A stretch of 64,000 nucleotides of DNA from UBA4479 sp963974935 (GTDB lineage Bacteria; Pseudomonadota; Alphaproteobacteria; Rhodospirillales; Casp-alpha2). The position numbers and the translations under genes are program-made. Below are positions 32,405 to 40,728 of this stretch, in pieces. The stretch covers positions 814,139 to 878,138 of the forward strand of contig CAXBEV010000001.1 of NCBI GenBank assembly GCA_963974935.1, given 5' to 3'. The stretch's first letter is position 1; every line of letters begins with the position of its first letter. Under the pieces are notes generated by a model that saw only the letters and a list, made by a program, of their open reading frames with translations, had not been told where the DNA came from and ran no database searches.

Positions 32405-32683
32405 ATGTCGACATCGACAATCGCCAAGGCATCTAAGGTTGATCGTGCCGTTGAACGGCTTGAAGCGGCGGTTGACCGATTGGACCTCGCGCTGACGACA
32501 AATGCGTCCAGAGTGTCAGGCGCGTCTGCATGTGCCGCTGACGATTCGGAACACAAAGCCGCGCTCGATGCACTTCGTCAGGAAAATTCAGGCCTTCGTG
32601 ATTTGAACCGTACCGCCGCCGACCGACTGGCCGGTGCGATTGCCCGACTGGAATCCCTCACCACCGCTGACGTGAAGGGCTGA
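32405..32683 (+). CDS. Small coiled-coil protein upstream of zapA (DUF4164-like)
   Basis: A 92-residue, heptad-rich helical protein (VDRAVERLEAAVDRLDLAL, then EHKAALDALRQENSGLRDL), likely a dimeric coiled coil. Such a gene precedes zapA in many alphaproteobacteria, where it is assigned to a DUF4164-type family. It starts at 32405 (ATG inside GGGATGTCG); the Shine-Dalgarno is weak. Only four bases separate it from zapA, so the two are co-transcribed and may both serve FtsZ-ring assembly, though that is inferred only from position. Confidence 0.75.
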   Translation: MSTSTIAKASKVDRAVERLEAAVDRLDLALTTNASRVSGASACAADDSEHKAALDALRQENSGLRDLNRTAADRLAGAIARLESLTTADVKG

Positions 32684-32687
32684 ATCG

Positions 32688-33020
32688 ATGGCACAAGTCA
32701 CCGTCAGCATCAATGACCGCAAATACACCGTCGCCTGCGACGATGGTCAGGAAGCACATCTGACCCGGCTCGGCGGCTATATTGATCGCCGCGTGTCCGA
32801 GCTTGTTGCCGCTGTCGGGCAAATCGGCGATGCCAAGCTTTTGGTGATGGTCTCGCTTTTGGTCGCCGACGAGCTGTCAGACGTGTATGCCGAAAACGAA
32901 ACGCTGAAATCCGGTAAAGGCGCCGCTGCGGCGGCTGACGTCGATGACCGTCTAAGTCAAAGCCTTGAGCGGATCTCGGCACGCATCGAAAGCATTGCCG
33001 AGCGCCTCGAAGGCGCCTAG
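32688..33020 (+). CDS. zapA: Cell division protein ZapA
   Basis: A 110-residue FtsZ-ring accessory protein that bundles FtsZ filaments. MAQVTVSINDRKYTVACDDGQ and the LGGYIDRRVSELVAAVGQIG helix are typical. The globular N-terminal domain (residues 1-45) and coiled-coil C-terminal part (55-110) are visible. It is directly followed by 6S RNA and then the 5-formyltetrahydrofolate cyclo-ligase gene, the gamma- and alphaproteobacterial arrangement. Confidence 0.93.
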   Translation: MAQVTVSINDRKYTVACDDGQEAHLTRLGGYIDRRVSELVAAVGQIGDAKLLVMVSLLVADELSDVYAENETLKSGKGAAAAADVDDRLSQSLERISARIESIAERLEGA

Positions 33021-33026
33021 TTTACA

Positions 33027-33198
33027 AACAGGCGGGCTACGGGACGCGACAGACCTAAGTATCCCTGGGGCCTTAAATCCACCGTAAGGGAGCTGTCACT
33101 GTCCGACTCTTGGGTCGGATACCTACGGCGCCCACCTGCTGAAGCAGGCCACGGAGGATCACACGGTCACCGGTCCAGGTGGTCCGCCTGCTTATTTT
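33027..33198 (+). ncRNA. ssrS: 6S RNA
   Basis: The segment sits exactly between zapA and the ygfA/fau gene, the known location of 6S. The closing stem pairs CAGGCGGG (33029-33036) with TCCGCCTG (33183-33190), and T-rich sequence follows. Internal parts have the long imperfect hairpin with a central open region (around 33070-33130) that mimics an open promoter. 6S RNA binds sigma-70 RNA polymerase and reduces transcription in stationary phase. Ends are estimated from the stem and T-run; the exact boundaries need primer extension. Confidence 0.88.
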
Positions 33199-33218
33199 TT
33201 TCATGCCATGAAGGCCTG

Positions 33219-33851
33219 TTGCTGGACGTGACTGACCTCGACACGCAAAAATCCGACCTTCGCAAGGCCGCTCAAAAGCGTCGCAAACAAGCGCACGGCG
33301 ATGCCCCAGATGCCGGCGACGCGCTGGCGCGTCATGTGATCGCGTCGGCGTCGGCTCTGGGCCTTGAAGACGGTCCGCGCGTGGTGTCCGCGTATTGGCC
33401 GATGGGCACGGAAATCGATGTCCGGCCTTTGATGCGGGCGCTGGCCGAACTTGGCCACAGCATCGCCCTCCCTGTGGTCACGGCACCGGCGACGCCGTTG
33501 ACGTTCAGGCGATGGCAGGATGGTGACATGTTGATTGACGGCGGCTTCGGGACGTCTATTCCAAGTGATGCGGCGCCAAGCCTCACGCCGGATATTCTGA
33601 TCGTGCCGATGCTGGCGTTTGACGCGGCGGGCTATCGGCTCGGTTACGGGGGTGGGTTTTATGACCGGACCTTACAAAAGCTCAGAGACGCACCGGCTGG
33701 TCGGGCGCCGTTTGCTATAGGCGCCGCGTTTGCCGGGCAGCGGCTGGACAGGACGCCACGCGGTCCGCATGATCAGCGGCTCAACGCCATCGCCACCGAG
33801 CTTGGCATTCTGATGACCTCTGACAGCGGGCAGGAACTTCCTTCGGTATGA
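33219..33851 (+). CDS. fau: 5-formyltetrahydrofolate cyclo-ligase
   Basis: A 210-residue enzyme converting 5-formyl-THF to 5,10-methenyl-THF with ATP. The family signature GYRLGYGGGFYDRTL is at about residues 144-158, and KSDLRKAAQKRRK near the N-terminus is the usual basic start. The start is uncertain: TTG at 33219 and GTG at 33228 are both in frame and neither has a strong Shine-Dalgarno; TTG has AAGG four bases upstream. It follows 6S RNA and overlaps the YmdB-like gene by four bases. Confidence 0.92.
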   Translation: MLDVTDLDTQKSDLRKAAQKRRKQAHGDAPDAGDALARHVIASASALGLEDGPRVVSAYWPMGTEIDVRPLMRALAELGHSIALPVVTAPATPLTFRRWQDGDMLIDGGFGTSIPSDAAPSLTPDILIVPMLAFDAAGYRLGYGGGFYDRTLQKLRDAPAGRAPFAIGAAFAGQRLDRTPRGPHDQRLNAIATELGILMTSDSGQELPSV

Positions 33852-34663
33852 ATATTTTGATTATCGGCGACGTCGTCGGCAGCGCCGGGCGCGCTGTGCT
33901 TAACGGCAACCTCGCTCAGCTTAAAACCAAACTGAAAGTCGACTTTGCCATCGTCAATGGCGAGAACGCAGCACATGGCTTCGGCATCACCGGCGCGATC
34001 TGCGATACCATGTATCAGTCGGGCGCGGACTGCATCACCACCGGCAACCACGCTTTTGATCAGCGCGACGTCATCGATCAGATGGGCCGCGACGACAAAA
34101 TTTTGCGTCCGATCAATTATCCTCCGGGCACACCCGGGCGCGGTTACAAGACCTATACGACCGAAAGCGGCAAGCGGGTGTTGGTCGCCAACGTGATGTG
34201 TCGGCTGTTCATGGAGCTCCTCGATGATCCGTTCCAAGCCGCGGCGGACTTACTGGATCGCTACCGGTTGAAGCGCGATGTGGATGCGGTGATCTTTGAT
34301 CTGCACGGCGAAGCGACCAGCGAGAAACAAGCGTTCGGCCACTACGTCGATGGCCGCGCCACGGCTGTGGTCGGCACACACACCCATGTGCCAACCGCCG
34401 ACGGACGGATTATGCCCGGCGGCACCGCGTATCAAAGTGATCTCGGCATGACCGGCGATTACGACTCGGTGATCGGCATGCGCAAAGAAGGGGCGACATC
34501 GCGCTTTATCTCGAAAGGTGAGCGTATACGCCTCGAGCCCGCCGACGGCGATGGCACGCTTTGCGGCGTGCTGGTCAGCACCGACGACAAAACCGGCCTC
34601 GCCAAACGCATTCAACCGCTCCGCATCGGCGCGCATTTGGCGGTGACCATGCCGAAGGGGTAG
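33848..34663 (+). CDS. TIGR00282/YmdB-like metallophosphoesterase
   Basis: A 271-residue calcineurin-like phosphoesterase. Metal-binding blocks are IGDVVGSAGR, NGENAAHG, TGNHAFDQ and GTHTHVPTADGR. The family (Bacillus YmdB) is a 2',3'-cyclic nucleotide phosphodiesterase with effects on biofilm. It starts inside the fau stop (ATGA), so the pair is co-transcribed. YebC follows after a repeat-containing gap. Activity on cyclic nucleotides is expected from family knowledge only. Confidence 0.9.
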   Translation: MNILIIGDVVGSAGRAVLNGNLAQLKTKLKVDFAIVNGENAAHGFGITGAICDTMYQSGADCITTGNHAFDQRDVIDQMGRDDKILRPINYPPGTPGRGYKTYTTESGKRVLVANVMCRLFMELLDDPFQAAADLLDRYRLKRDVDAVIFDLHGEATSEKQAFGHYVDGRATAVVGTHTHVPTADGRIMPGGTAYQSDLGMTGDYDSVIGMRKEGATSRFISKGERIRLEPADGDGTLCGVLVSTDDKTGLAKRIQPLRIGAHLAVTMPKG

Positions 34664-34670
34664 GTGGCGC

Positions 34671-34810
34671 TCTAAGATCCCGGGTCGCTTGCGCGCCCGG
34701 GAAGTCGCATTGTTTTTGTGCGTGATTTTTGTGCCATTCACCAAATTTTTCCCCGACCTGCGACTTCCCGGAATGGCCTCAGAATTTTCTGGGGCCATAT
34801 CCGGGATATT
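34671..34810. repeat. Dispersed palindromic repeat, family C (two units)
   Basis: One unit, AAGATCCCGGGTCGCTTGCG then CGCCCGGGAAGTCGCA (34674-34709), and one in opposite orientation, GCGACTTCCCGGAATGGCCT (34760-34779), then GGGGCCATATCCGGGATATT (34792-34811). They share the TCCCGGAAGTC core with the copy at 3160-3199. Confidence 0.7.
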
Positions 34811-34873
34811 AAAGCACGATGCTAAAATTAACCTCGTGTTGCCAAAATCTTGACATATTGCGCGGTAATGATG

Positions 34874-34940
34874 ATTGAGGGCGCGCTAGACGTACGCGTC
34901 GGGAATTTATTCCTGGCTGTATTCATCGGCGCGCCTCAAT
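34874..34940 (+). other. Long-range inverted repeat upstream of yebC (structured leader)
   Basis: ATTGAGG-G-CGCGC (34874-34886) pairs with GCGCGCCTCAAT (34929-34940), 12 bases with one bulge, and the enclosed region contains a small GACG/CGTC hairpin. It lies 78-144 bases before the yebC start. A leader RNA structure, small RNA or protein site are all possible. The rest of the 354-base gap between the YmdB-like gene and yebC holds the family C repeats and no reading frame. Confidence 0.45.
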
Positions 34941-35017
34941 AGTAGTATAGAGCGATTCGCGACCCGGGCGGTTTCGGGGGGCGCCTAACACGAGCGGGAC
35001 GGAGACGGACGAACGAG

Positions 35018-35761
35018 ATGGCCGGCCATTCAAAGTTTAAAAATATTATGCACCGTAAGGGCGCGCAGGATGCGAAGCGCGCCAAGGTTTTTGCAAAGCT
35101 CGGCAAAGAGCTCTCCATTGCAGCGCGCGGCGGCGAAGACCCGAACTTTAACCCACGCCTGCGCTTGGCAATTGCCAATGCGCGCGGCCAGAACATGCCG
35201 AACGACAACATCAAGCGCGCGATTCAGCGCGGTCTCGGCGGGGACGGCGAGAACTACGAAGAAATCCGTTATGAAGGGTATGGGCCTGGCGGTGTGGCGA
35301 TGATCGTCGAAGCGCTGTCGGACAATCGCAACCGCACCGCATCCGAAGTGCGCTCGGCCTTTGCAAAGCACGGCGGCAACATGGGCGAGACCGGCTCGGT
35401 CAACTTCATGTTTGATCGCGTCGGGCGGATTGTCTATCCGACCGATGTGGCGGGTGCAGAAGCGATGTTCGAAGCGGCCCTCGAAGCAGGTGCCACCGAC
35501 GTTGAAAGCGACGCGGACGGCCACACCATTATTTGTGATCCCGACGATTTTGCCGGCGTGCGCGAAGCGCTTGCGGAGACTTTCGGCGACCCGGAAAGCG
35601 GCGGGCTCGATTGGAAACCGCAAAACACCATTGAAGTCGATGTCGACACGGCGAGCACGCTGTTCAAGCTGATTGATGTTTTGGAAGACAACGACGATGT
35701 GCAAAGCGTGTCGTCGAACTTTGACGTATCCGACGAGATTATGGCGCAGTTGAGCGCCTGA
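35018..35761 (+). CDS. yebC: YebC/PmpR family DNA-binding protein
   Basis: A 247-residue protein with the invariant N-terminus MAGHSKFKNIMHRKGAQDAK and the three-domain YebC layout. YebC proteins bind DNA near ruvCAB in some bacteria; more recent work links the family to ribosome rescue at polyproline stretches. The direct neighbour is ruvC, 40 bases downstream, the standard arrangement. The start at 35018 is the only sensible one (MAGHSK). It may be co-transcribed with the ruv genes. Confidence 0.95.
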   Translation: MAGHSKFKNIMHRKGAQDAKRAKVFAKLGKELSIAARGGEDPNFNPRLRLAIANARGQNMPNDNIKRAIQRGLGGDGENYEEIRYEGYGPGGVAMIVEALSDNRNRTASEVRSAFAKHGGNMGETGSVNFMFDRVGRIVYPTDVAGAEAMFEAALEAGATDVESDADGHTIICDPDDFAGVREALAETFGDPESGGLDWKPQNTIEVDVDTASTLFKLIDVLEDNDDVQSVSSNFDVSDEIMAQLSA

Positions 35762-35801
35762 TTTCGTTTAAACATAACGGCCCCTAGGGCAGGAGCTTCA
35801 T

Positions 35802-36326
35802 GTGCGGCTGATCGGTTTCGATCCAGGATTGCAGATCACGGGATGGGGCGTCATCGAGGCGGTGGGCAACCGTCTGAGTTACGTCGCCGACGGCGTCGTC
35901 AAAACCTCTCCCGATGCCACCCTCGCGGATCGTTTGGTGCAGTTGCATGCGGGCCTACGCGAGATCATCGCCGAGTACACCCCCGAAGAAGCTGCGGTTG
36001 AGGAAACCTTCGTCAACAAGAACCCGGTTTCGACCCTGAAGCTCGGGCAAGCGCGGGGCATTGTCTTGTTGGTGCCTGCGCTGGCCGGGCTGCACGTTGC
36101 TGAATACTTGCCGAACCTCGTTAAAAAGACCGTTGTCGGCGCCGGGCATGCGAGCAAGGAACAAGTGCAGATGATGGTCAAAACCTTACTGCCGGGCGCC
36201 AAGGTCACCGGCGCCGATGCCGCCGATGCGCTCGCCGTCGCGATCTGTCACGCACACCACCGCGGTACGTCCGAGCGGATTCGGCAAATGATCCGCAAGC
36301 AACCCGTCGTCGGGGCCGCCAGATGA
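35802..36326 (+). CDS. ruvC: Holliday junction endonuclease RuvC
   Basis: A 174-residue nuclease that cuts Holliday junctions. Catalytic acidic residues are Asp7 (GFDPGLQ), Glu67/Glu68 (AVEETFVNKN), and Asp139 and Asp142 (TGADAADALAV). The start is GTG at 35802 with AGGAG six bases before it; the ATG two bases earlier is out of frame and stops at once. It overlaps ruvA by four bases. Confidence 0.97.
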   Translation: MRLIGFDPGLQITGWGVIEAVGNRLSYVADGVVKTSPDATLADRLVQLHAGLREIIAEYTPEEAAVEETFVNKNPVSTLKLGQARGIVLLVPALAGLHVAEYLPNLVKKTVVGAGHASKEQVQMMVKTLLPGAKVTGADAADALAVAICHAHHRGTSERIRQMIRKQPVVGAAR

Positions 36327-36982
36327 TCGCGCGCCTCAAAGGGATCGTCGAAGAGGTTGGGGACGATTGGGTGGTGATCGACGTCGCCGGTGTCGGTTAT
36401 TTGGTGTTCGCCTCAAGCCGTACTCGCAGCCGGCTTGCGGTGGGCGAGGCTGCGATGCTGTTCATCGAAACCCATGTCCGCGAAGACCACATCCATTTAT
36501 ATGGCTTTACCGGTGCCGAAGATCGCGATTGGTTTAAGCTTTTGACCACGGTGCAGGGCGTCGGTGCGAAGGCCGGGCTTGCAATCCAAGGCGTGTTGAA
36601 TGCGGAACAGCTCAGCCGGGCGATTGCCAGCGGCGACAAGGCGGCGATCACGCAGGCGCCGGGTGTCGGGCCGAAGTTAGCGAGCCGGATCGTCTCAGAG
36701 CTTAAAGATAAAGTCGGCGCCATCGCGCTCGGTCAAGCGGCGAAAGCACAGGTCGCGGCCCGGACACCGGGTGCGGTGCCTTCAGCCGTCGACATCGCGG
36801 AAAGTGCGGTGTCGGACGCGGTATCGGCGCTGGTCAATTTGGGCTACAGCCCATCGCAAGCGTTGGGCGCAGTCTCTGAGGCTGCCAACGATTTGGGCGA
36901 GGGGGTCGACGTCGGGCAACTGATTAAGGGTGGGCTGGCGCGCTTGGCGCCGGCGGATACCCGTGCAGGGGCGCGTACCTAA
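36323..36982 (+). CDS. ruvA: Holliday junction branch-migration protein RuvA
   Basis: A 219-residue junction-binding subunit. The N-terminal OB fold (MIARLKGIVEEVGDDWVVID), the HhH motifs (LLTTVQGVGAKAGLAIQGVL and ITQAPGVGPKLASRIVSELK) and the flexible linker to the C-terminal domain III (from about residue 165) are all visible. It targets RuvB to junctions. It sits between ruvC (four-base overlap) and ruvB (no gap), so translation is coupled. Confidence 0.97.
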   Translation: MIARLKGIVEEVGDDWVVIDVAGVGYLVFASSRTRSRLAVGEAAMLFIETHVREDHIHLYGFTGAEDRDWFKLLTTVQGVGAKAGLAIQGVLNAEQLSRAIASGDKAAITQAPGVGPKLASRIVSELKDKVGAIALGQAAKAQVAARTPGAVPSAVDIAESAVSDAVSALVNLGYSPSQALGAVSEAANDLGEGVDVGQLIKGGLARLAPADTRAGART

Positions 36983-38029
36983 ATGGCCGAAGGGGATCGT
37001 ATTATCGAACTGGGCGAGACCGCCGGCGACACACAAGATGTCGCCCTGCGTCCGCAACGGCTGAACGATTTTGTCGGCCAACCGCAAGTGCGCGCCAATC
37101 TGAAAGTGTTTGTCGAGGCATCGCTGCAACGCGCTGAAGCGTTGGATCATGTGTTGTTTTACGGCCCGCCTGGGCTCGGCAAAACCACGCTGGCGTCTAT
37201 CGTCGCCAAAGAAATGGGCGTCGGCTTTCGTGCCACGTCGGGTCCGGTGATCGCTAAGGCTGGCGACTTGGCGGCGATCTTGACCAACCTCGAAGCCGGC
37301 GACGTGTTGTTCATCGATGAAATTCATCGTCTGAGCCCGGCGGTCGAAGAAATCCTGTACCCGGCGATGGAAGATTTTCAGCTGGATCTGATCATCGGCG
37401 AAGGGCCGGCGGCGCGTTCGGTGCGGATCGATCTGCCGCGCTTTACCTTGGTCGGCGCGACCACTCGATCGGGCTTGATCACCACGCCGTTGCGTGAACG
37501 TTTCGGCATTCCCATGCGACTTGAATTTTATGGCGTCGATGATTTGCAACATATCATAAGCCGCGGCGCCGGCCTGTTGGGCTTGGCCTTGGAGTCTGAC
37601 GGTGCGCGTGAAATTGCGAAGCGCGCACGCGGCACGCCTAGGGTCGCCGGACGATTGCTTAGGCGGGTCCGCGATTTCGCAGCGGTCGACGGCAGCATCA
37701 GTGTGGATGCGAAAACCGCCGACGCCGCGCTCAACCGCTTGGATGTGGATAAGCGCGGCCTAGATGCCATGGACCGTCGTTACTTAGGCTGCATCGCCGA
37801 CAATTACGGTGGCGGCCCGGTTGGGGTTGAGACCTTGGCCGCCGCGTTGTCGGAACAGCGCGATACCATCGAAGAAGTGATCGAGCCTTATTTGATTCAG
37901 CAAGGCTTGCTGATGCGCACGCCCCGAGGCCGCGCACTGACCGGTGACGGTTTCAAGCACTTAGGCCTGAAGGCGCCGAAGTCATTCGATCAGTTGGAAC
38001 TGATCCGGGAGGACCCAGCTGATGCCTGA
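36983..38029 (+). CDS. ruvB: Holliday junction helicase RuvB
   Basis: A 348-residue AAA+ motor. Walker A GPPGLGKT is at 61-68, Walker B VLFIDEIHR at 108-116, and the C-terminal winged helix (LIQQGLLMRTPRGR) is intact. It drives branch migration with RuvA. The ATG directly follows the ruvA stop, and the 3' end overlaps the ybgC start by eight bases, joining the recombination genes to the Tol-Pal operon. Confidence 0.97.
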   Translation: MAEGDRIIELGETAGDTQDVALRPQRLNDFVGQPQVRANLKVFVEASLQRAEALDHVLFYGPPGLGKTTLASIVAKEMGVGFRATSGPVIAKAGDLAAILTNLEAGDVLFIDEIHRLSPAVEEILYPAMEDFQLDLIIGEGPAARSVRIDLPRFTLVGATTRSGLITTPLRERFGIPMRLEFYGVDDLQHIISRGAGLLGLALESDGAREIAKRARGTPRVAGRLLRRVRDFAAVDGSISVDAKTADAALNRLDVDKRGLDAMDRRYLGCIADNYGGGPVGVETLAAALSEQRDTIEEVIEPYLIQQGLLMRTPRGRALTGDGFKHLGLKAPKSFDQLELIREDPADA

Positions 38030-38450
38030 TGCGTCTGGGCAGCATGTGCACAGCCTGTCGGTCCGGGTCTATTATGAAGACACCGACGCTGGCGGCATCG
38101 TGTATTATGCCAATTATTTGAAGTATGCAGAGCGTGCGCGGACCGAGCTTCTGCGTAGTCACGGCATCGAAAACGGTGCGCTGATGTGCTCGGACCGGAT
38201 CGCCTTTGCGGTTAAATCCTGCAGTACTGATTACATCAAGCCGGCGCGTTTGGACGATGCGCTGGATGTGCGCACCACCGTAACTCGGCTCGGTGGCGCG
38301 AGCCTGCACATGCATCAAGACATTTGCCTGGACGGCGCCACATTGGTCGCCATCGATGTGCGCTTGGCGTGCATGGACGTTGACAGCGGCGCGCCTGTGC
38401 GCCTGCCCGACGTAGTGCGCGATGCCTTACAGCAAGTTTTACAGACATGA
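38022..38450 (+). CDS. ybgC: Tol-Pal-associated acyl-CoA thioesterase YbgC
   Basis: A 142-residue hotdog thioesterase. RVYYEDTDAGGIVYYANYLK contains the catalytic Asp and is diagnostic of the YbgC/4HBT group. It starts inside ruvB (eight-base overlap) and precedes tolQ by 32 bases, the standard first gene of the tol-pal operon. In E. coli YbgC acts on short-chain acyl-CoA and may touch phospholipid metabolism; its precise link to Tol-Pal is unsettled. Confidence 0.93.
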   Translation: MPDASGQHVHSLSVRVYYEDTDAGGIVYYANYLKYAERARTELLRSHGIENGALMCSDRIAFAVKSCSTDYIKPARLDDALDVRTTVTRLGGASLHMHQDICLDGATLVAIDVRLACMDVDSGAPVRLPDVVRDALQQVLQT

Positions 38451-38482
38451 AGATTAAGCGATTTTTGAAAGCGGAGTGACGA

Positions 38483-39199
38483 ATGGAAAACCAAGCGGTT
38501 GATGCCGCGCTTATGGCCGGTTCGGTCGGCGCTGACAACTTCACCATCATGGCGATGGTGCTGCGTGCCGATATCGTCGTCAAAGCGGTAATGTTGATTT
38601 TGGTGCTGGCGTCAATTTGGTGCTGGGCGATCATCTTCGAGAAGATATTGAACGTGAGCCGGCTCAATAAACGCTCATCGGATTTTGAGCAGGCGTTTTG
38701 GTCGGGCAAGTCGTTGGACGAATTGTATGAGCGAATATCCCCGAACCCGCGCGATCCGATGTCAGCTGTGTTCGTTGCCGCAATGCGGGAATGGCGGCGT
38801 GCATCGGGCAGCGCCGGCGCCAGTCTGAAAGTTGGTGTCGCCGAGCGGATTGAGCGCGTCATGCAGATTACCGTGCACCGCGAGATGGACCGGGCCGAGC
38901 GCTATATGACGTTCTTGGCCACCACCGGTTCGACGGCACCGTTTGTCGGTTTGTTCGGCACGGTGTGGGGGATCATGAACAGCTTCCAGGCGATTGCGGT
39001 GTCATCGAACACCTCCTTGGCCGTGGTCGCGCCGGGCATTGCCGAGGCGCTGTTTGCGACCGCGCTCGGCCTGCTCGCCGCCATTCCGGCGGTGGTTGCC
39101 TACAACAAACTCAGCCGTGACCTGGATCGCTATGCCGGTCGGCTGGACAGCTTTGCCGGCGAGTTCTCGGCAATTTTATCGCGTGAAATGGACACCTAA
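38483..39199 (+). CDS. tolQ: Tol-Pal proton channel protein TolQ
   Basis: A 238-residue inner-membrane protein with three helices (about residues 30-50, 145-170, 185-210). The segment LATTGSTAPFVGLFGTVWGIM and the following AIPAVVAYN are the TolQ/ExbB channel signature. With TolR it forms the stator that converts proton flow to force on TolA. GGAG lies about 8 bases before the ATG. It begins the core tolQRAB set and follows ybgC. Confidence 0.96.
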   Translation: MENQAVDAALMAGSVGADNFTIMAMVLRADIVVKAVMLILVLASIWCWAIIFEKILNVSRLNKRSSDFEQAFWSGKSLDELYERISPNPRDPMSAVFVAAMREWRRASGSAGASLKVGVAERIERVMQITVHREMDRAERYMTFLATTGSTAPFVGLFGTVWGIMNSFQAIAVSSNTSLAVVAPGIAEALFATALGLLAAIPAVVAYNKLSRDLDRYAGRLDSFAGEFSAILSREMDT

Positions 39200-39220
39200 A
39201 CGGAAAAAGGTGCGACGGAT

Positions 39221-39679
39221 ATGGCAACAATATTAGAGCGCACATCAAGCGGTGGCCGTTTCCGCCGAGGGCGAAACCGACCGATGAGCGAGATCAACGT
39301 GACGCCGTTTGTCGACGTGATGTTGGTGCTGTTGATTATCTTTATGGTGACGGCACCGCTGTTGACGGTCGGTGTCGAGGTCAATCTGCCGAAGACCGAT
39401 GCGGGCGCCGTTGCCGGTGATGACGAGCCGCTGGCGATCTCGATCACGGCGGGCGGTGAGATTTTTCTGCAAGACACGTCGGTGCCGCTCGAAACCTTGG
39501 TGCCGAGGCTGCGCGCCATCACCGGCGAGAACCAGGATTTGCGAATATTCGTGCGCGGTGATGCGGATATCAATTATGGCCGCGTTATGGAAGTGATGGG
39601 CACGATCAATCGTGCGGGCTATCGCCGCGTCGCTTTGATCACGCAAAGTGGCGACAAGAAGAAAAAGAAAAACCCGTAA
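39221..39679 (+). CDS. tolR: Tol-Pal proton channel protein TolR
   Basis: A 152-residue protein with a short basic N-terminus, one membrane helix (about residues 29-50) and a periplasmic domain. The Asp in NVTPFVDVMLVLLIIF is the conserved, protonated residue of TolR/ExbD. It ends in a Lys-rich stretch (KKKKKNP). It is the partner of TolQ, 21 bases upstream, and precedes tolA by 28 bases. Confidence 0.96.
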   Translation: MATILERTSSGGRFRRGRNRPMSEINVTPFVDVMLVLLIIFMVTAPLLTVGVEVNLPKTDAGAVAGDDEPLAISITAGGEIFLQDTSVPLETLVPRLRAITGENQDLRIFVRGDADINYGRVMEVMGTINRAGYRRVALITQSGDKKKKKNP

Positions 39680-39707
39680 CCAGCATGTTCAATCGGACCA
39701 ACACCAG

Positions 39708-40706
39708 ATGAATAAGGGCCTGATCTTTTCGATCGGTTTTCACGCCGCCATCGTGGCGGTGGCGTGGTTTGGCTTGCCGATTTTGAGCCCGATAGACCCG
39801 CTGGACGAGACGCCGATCTTTGTCGAGATGGTGGACATTTCCGACGTCCGAAACGCGCCGCAGCCGACTGTGAAGCCGGCCCCCGAGGAAAAACCGCCGG
39901 AGCCCGAGAAGAAACCGGAACCGAAACCGGTTGCGAAAGCGCCTGAGCCCGAACCGGCCCCGCCACCACCACCGGCTCCAGAGATCGCAGCGTTGCCGCC
40001 TGAGCCTGAGCCGGAACCCGAGCCTGCACCGAAGCAGCCTGAGCCAGCCCCTGAGCCTGAGCCTGAGCCTAAACCCGAGCCGGAGCCGGTGCCGGAAGTG
40101 AAAGCGGAGCCGGCACCCAAGCCCGAGCCGAAACCGGAGCCCGCACCTGCGCCGCCAAAGGCCGTGGCAGCGGTAGCGACGCTGAAGAAAAAGCCGACGC
40201 CGCCGAAGGAAAAACCGGAGTTTCAGGTCTCGTCTTTGCTGAAGACGCTTGAGAAGATTAAAGAGACCCGGGCTGCTGAACCTGAGAAGCCCGCCAAAGA
40301 AGAGCCGACAAAAGATTTTGCGGCCTCGATCAGGAGTGCCTTAAAAAAGCCTAATCAACAGGTTAAGTCCGATCTTGATCAACCGGTCAGCATGACTGAA
40401 TTGGATGCCATGCGCCGCAAAGTGATCGAGTCGGTGACACCGTGCTGGAATATTAATCCGGGTGCTAAAAATGCTAAAAACTTGGCGGTGGTGATACGTA
40501 TGTCGATGAATCCGGACGGCACCGTCGGTGCCGCGGTTATTCAAGATCAGAACCGTTACTATAGCGATGGGTTTTTCCAATCCGCTGCCGATGCTGCGAA
40601 GCGCGCTGTGTTGAATCCGCGCTGCAATCCGATCAAACTGCCGGCGGATCGCTATGAGATTTGGAAGACGATTGAAATCAACTTTGATCCCAGCGAGCTT
40701 TTGTAG
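39708..40706 (+). CDS. tolA: Tol-Pal energy-transducing protein TolA
   Basis: A 332-residue protein anchored by an N-terminal helix (about residues 6-26), then a Pro/Glu/Lys repeat region (roughly 50-150, PEPEPAPEPEPEPKPEPEP pattern) and a C-terminal globular domain (about 235-332) with the TolA/TonB C-terminal fold (IESVTPCWNINPGAKNAKNL). The periplasmic domain reaches the outer membrane and Pal. The start at 39708 (MNKGLIFSIGFH) removes a positively charged extension with no sense. Instead of the Ala-rich helix of E. coli TolA, the middle is a PEP-type linker as in TonB. Confidence 0.93.
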   Translation: MNKGLIFSIGFHAAIVAVAWFGLPILSPIDPLDETPIFVEMVDISDVRNAPQPTVKPAPEEKPPEPEKKPEPKPVAKAPEPEPAPPPPPAPEIAALPPEPEPEPEPAPKQPEPAPEPEPEPKPEPEPVPEVKAEPAPKPEPKPEPAPAPPKAVAAVATLKKKPTPPKEKPEFQVSSLLKTLEKIKETRAAEPEKPAKEEPTKDFAASIRSALKKPNQQVKSDLDQPVSMTELDAMRRKVIESVTPCWNINPGAKNAKNLAVVIRMSMNPDGTVGAAVIQDQNRYYSDGFFQSAADAAKRAVLNPRCNPIKLPADRYEIWKTIEINFDPSELL

Positions 40707-40728
40707 CGCGCAGCTTTAAGGAGCGATG

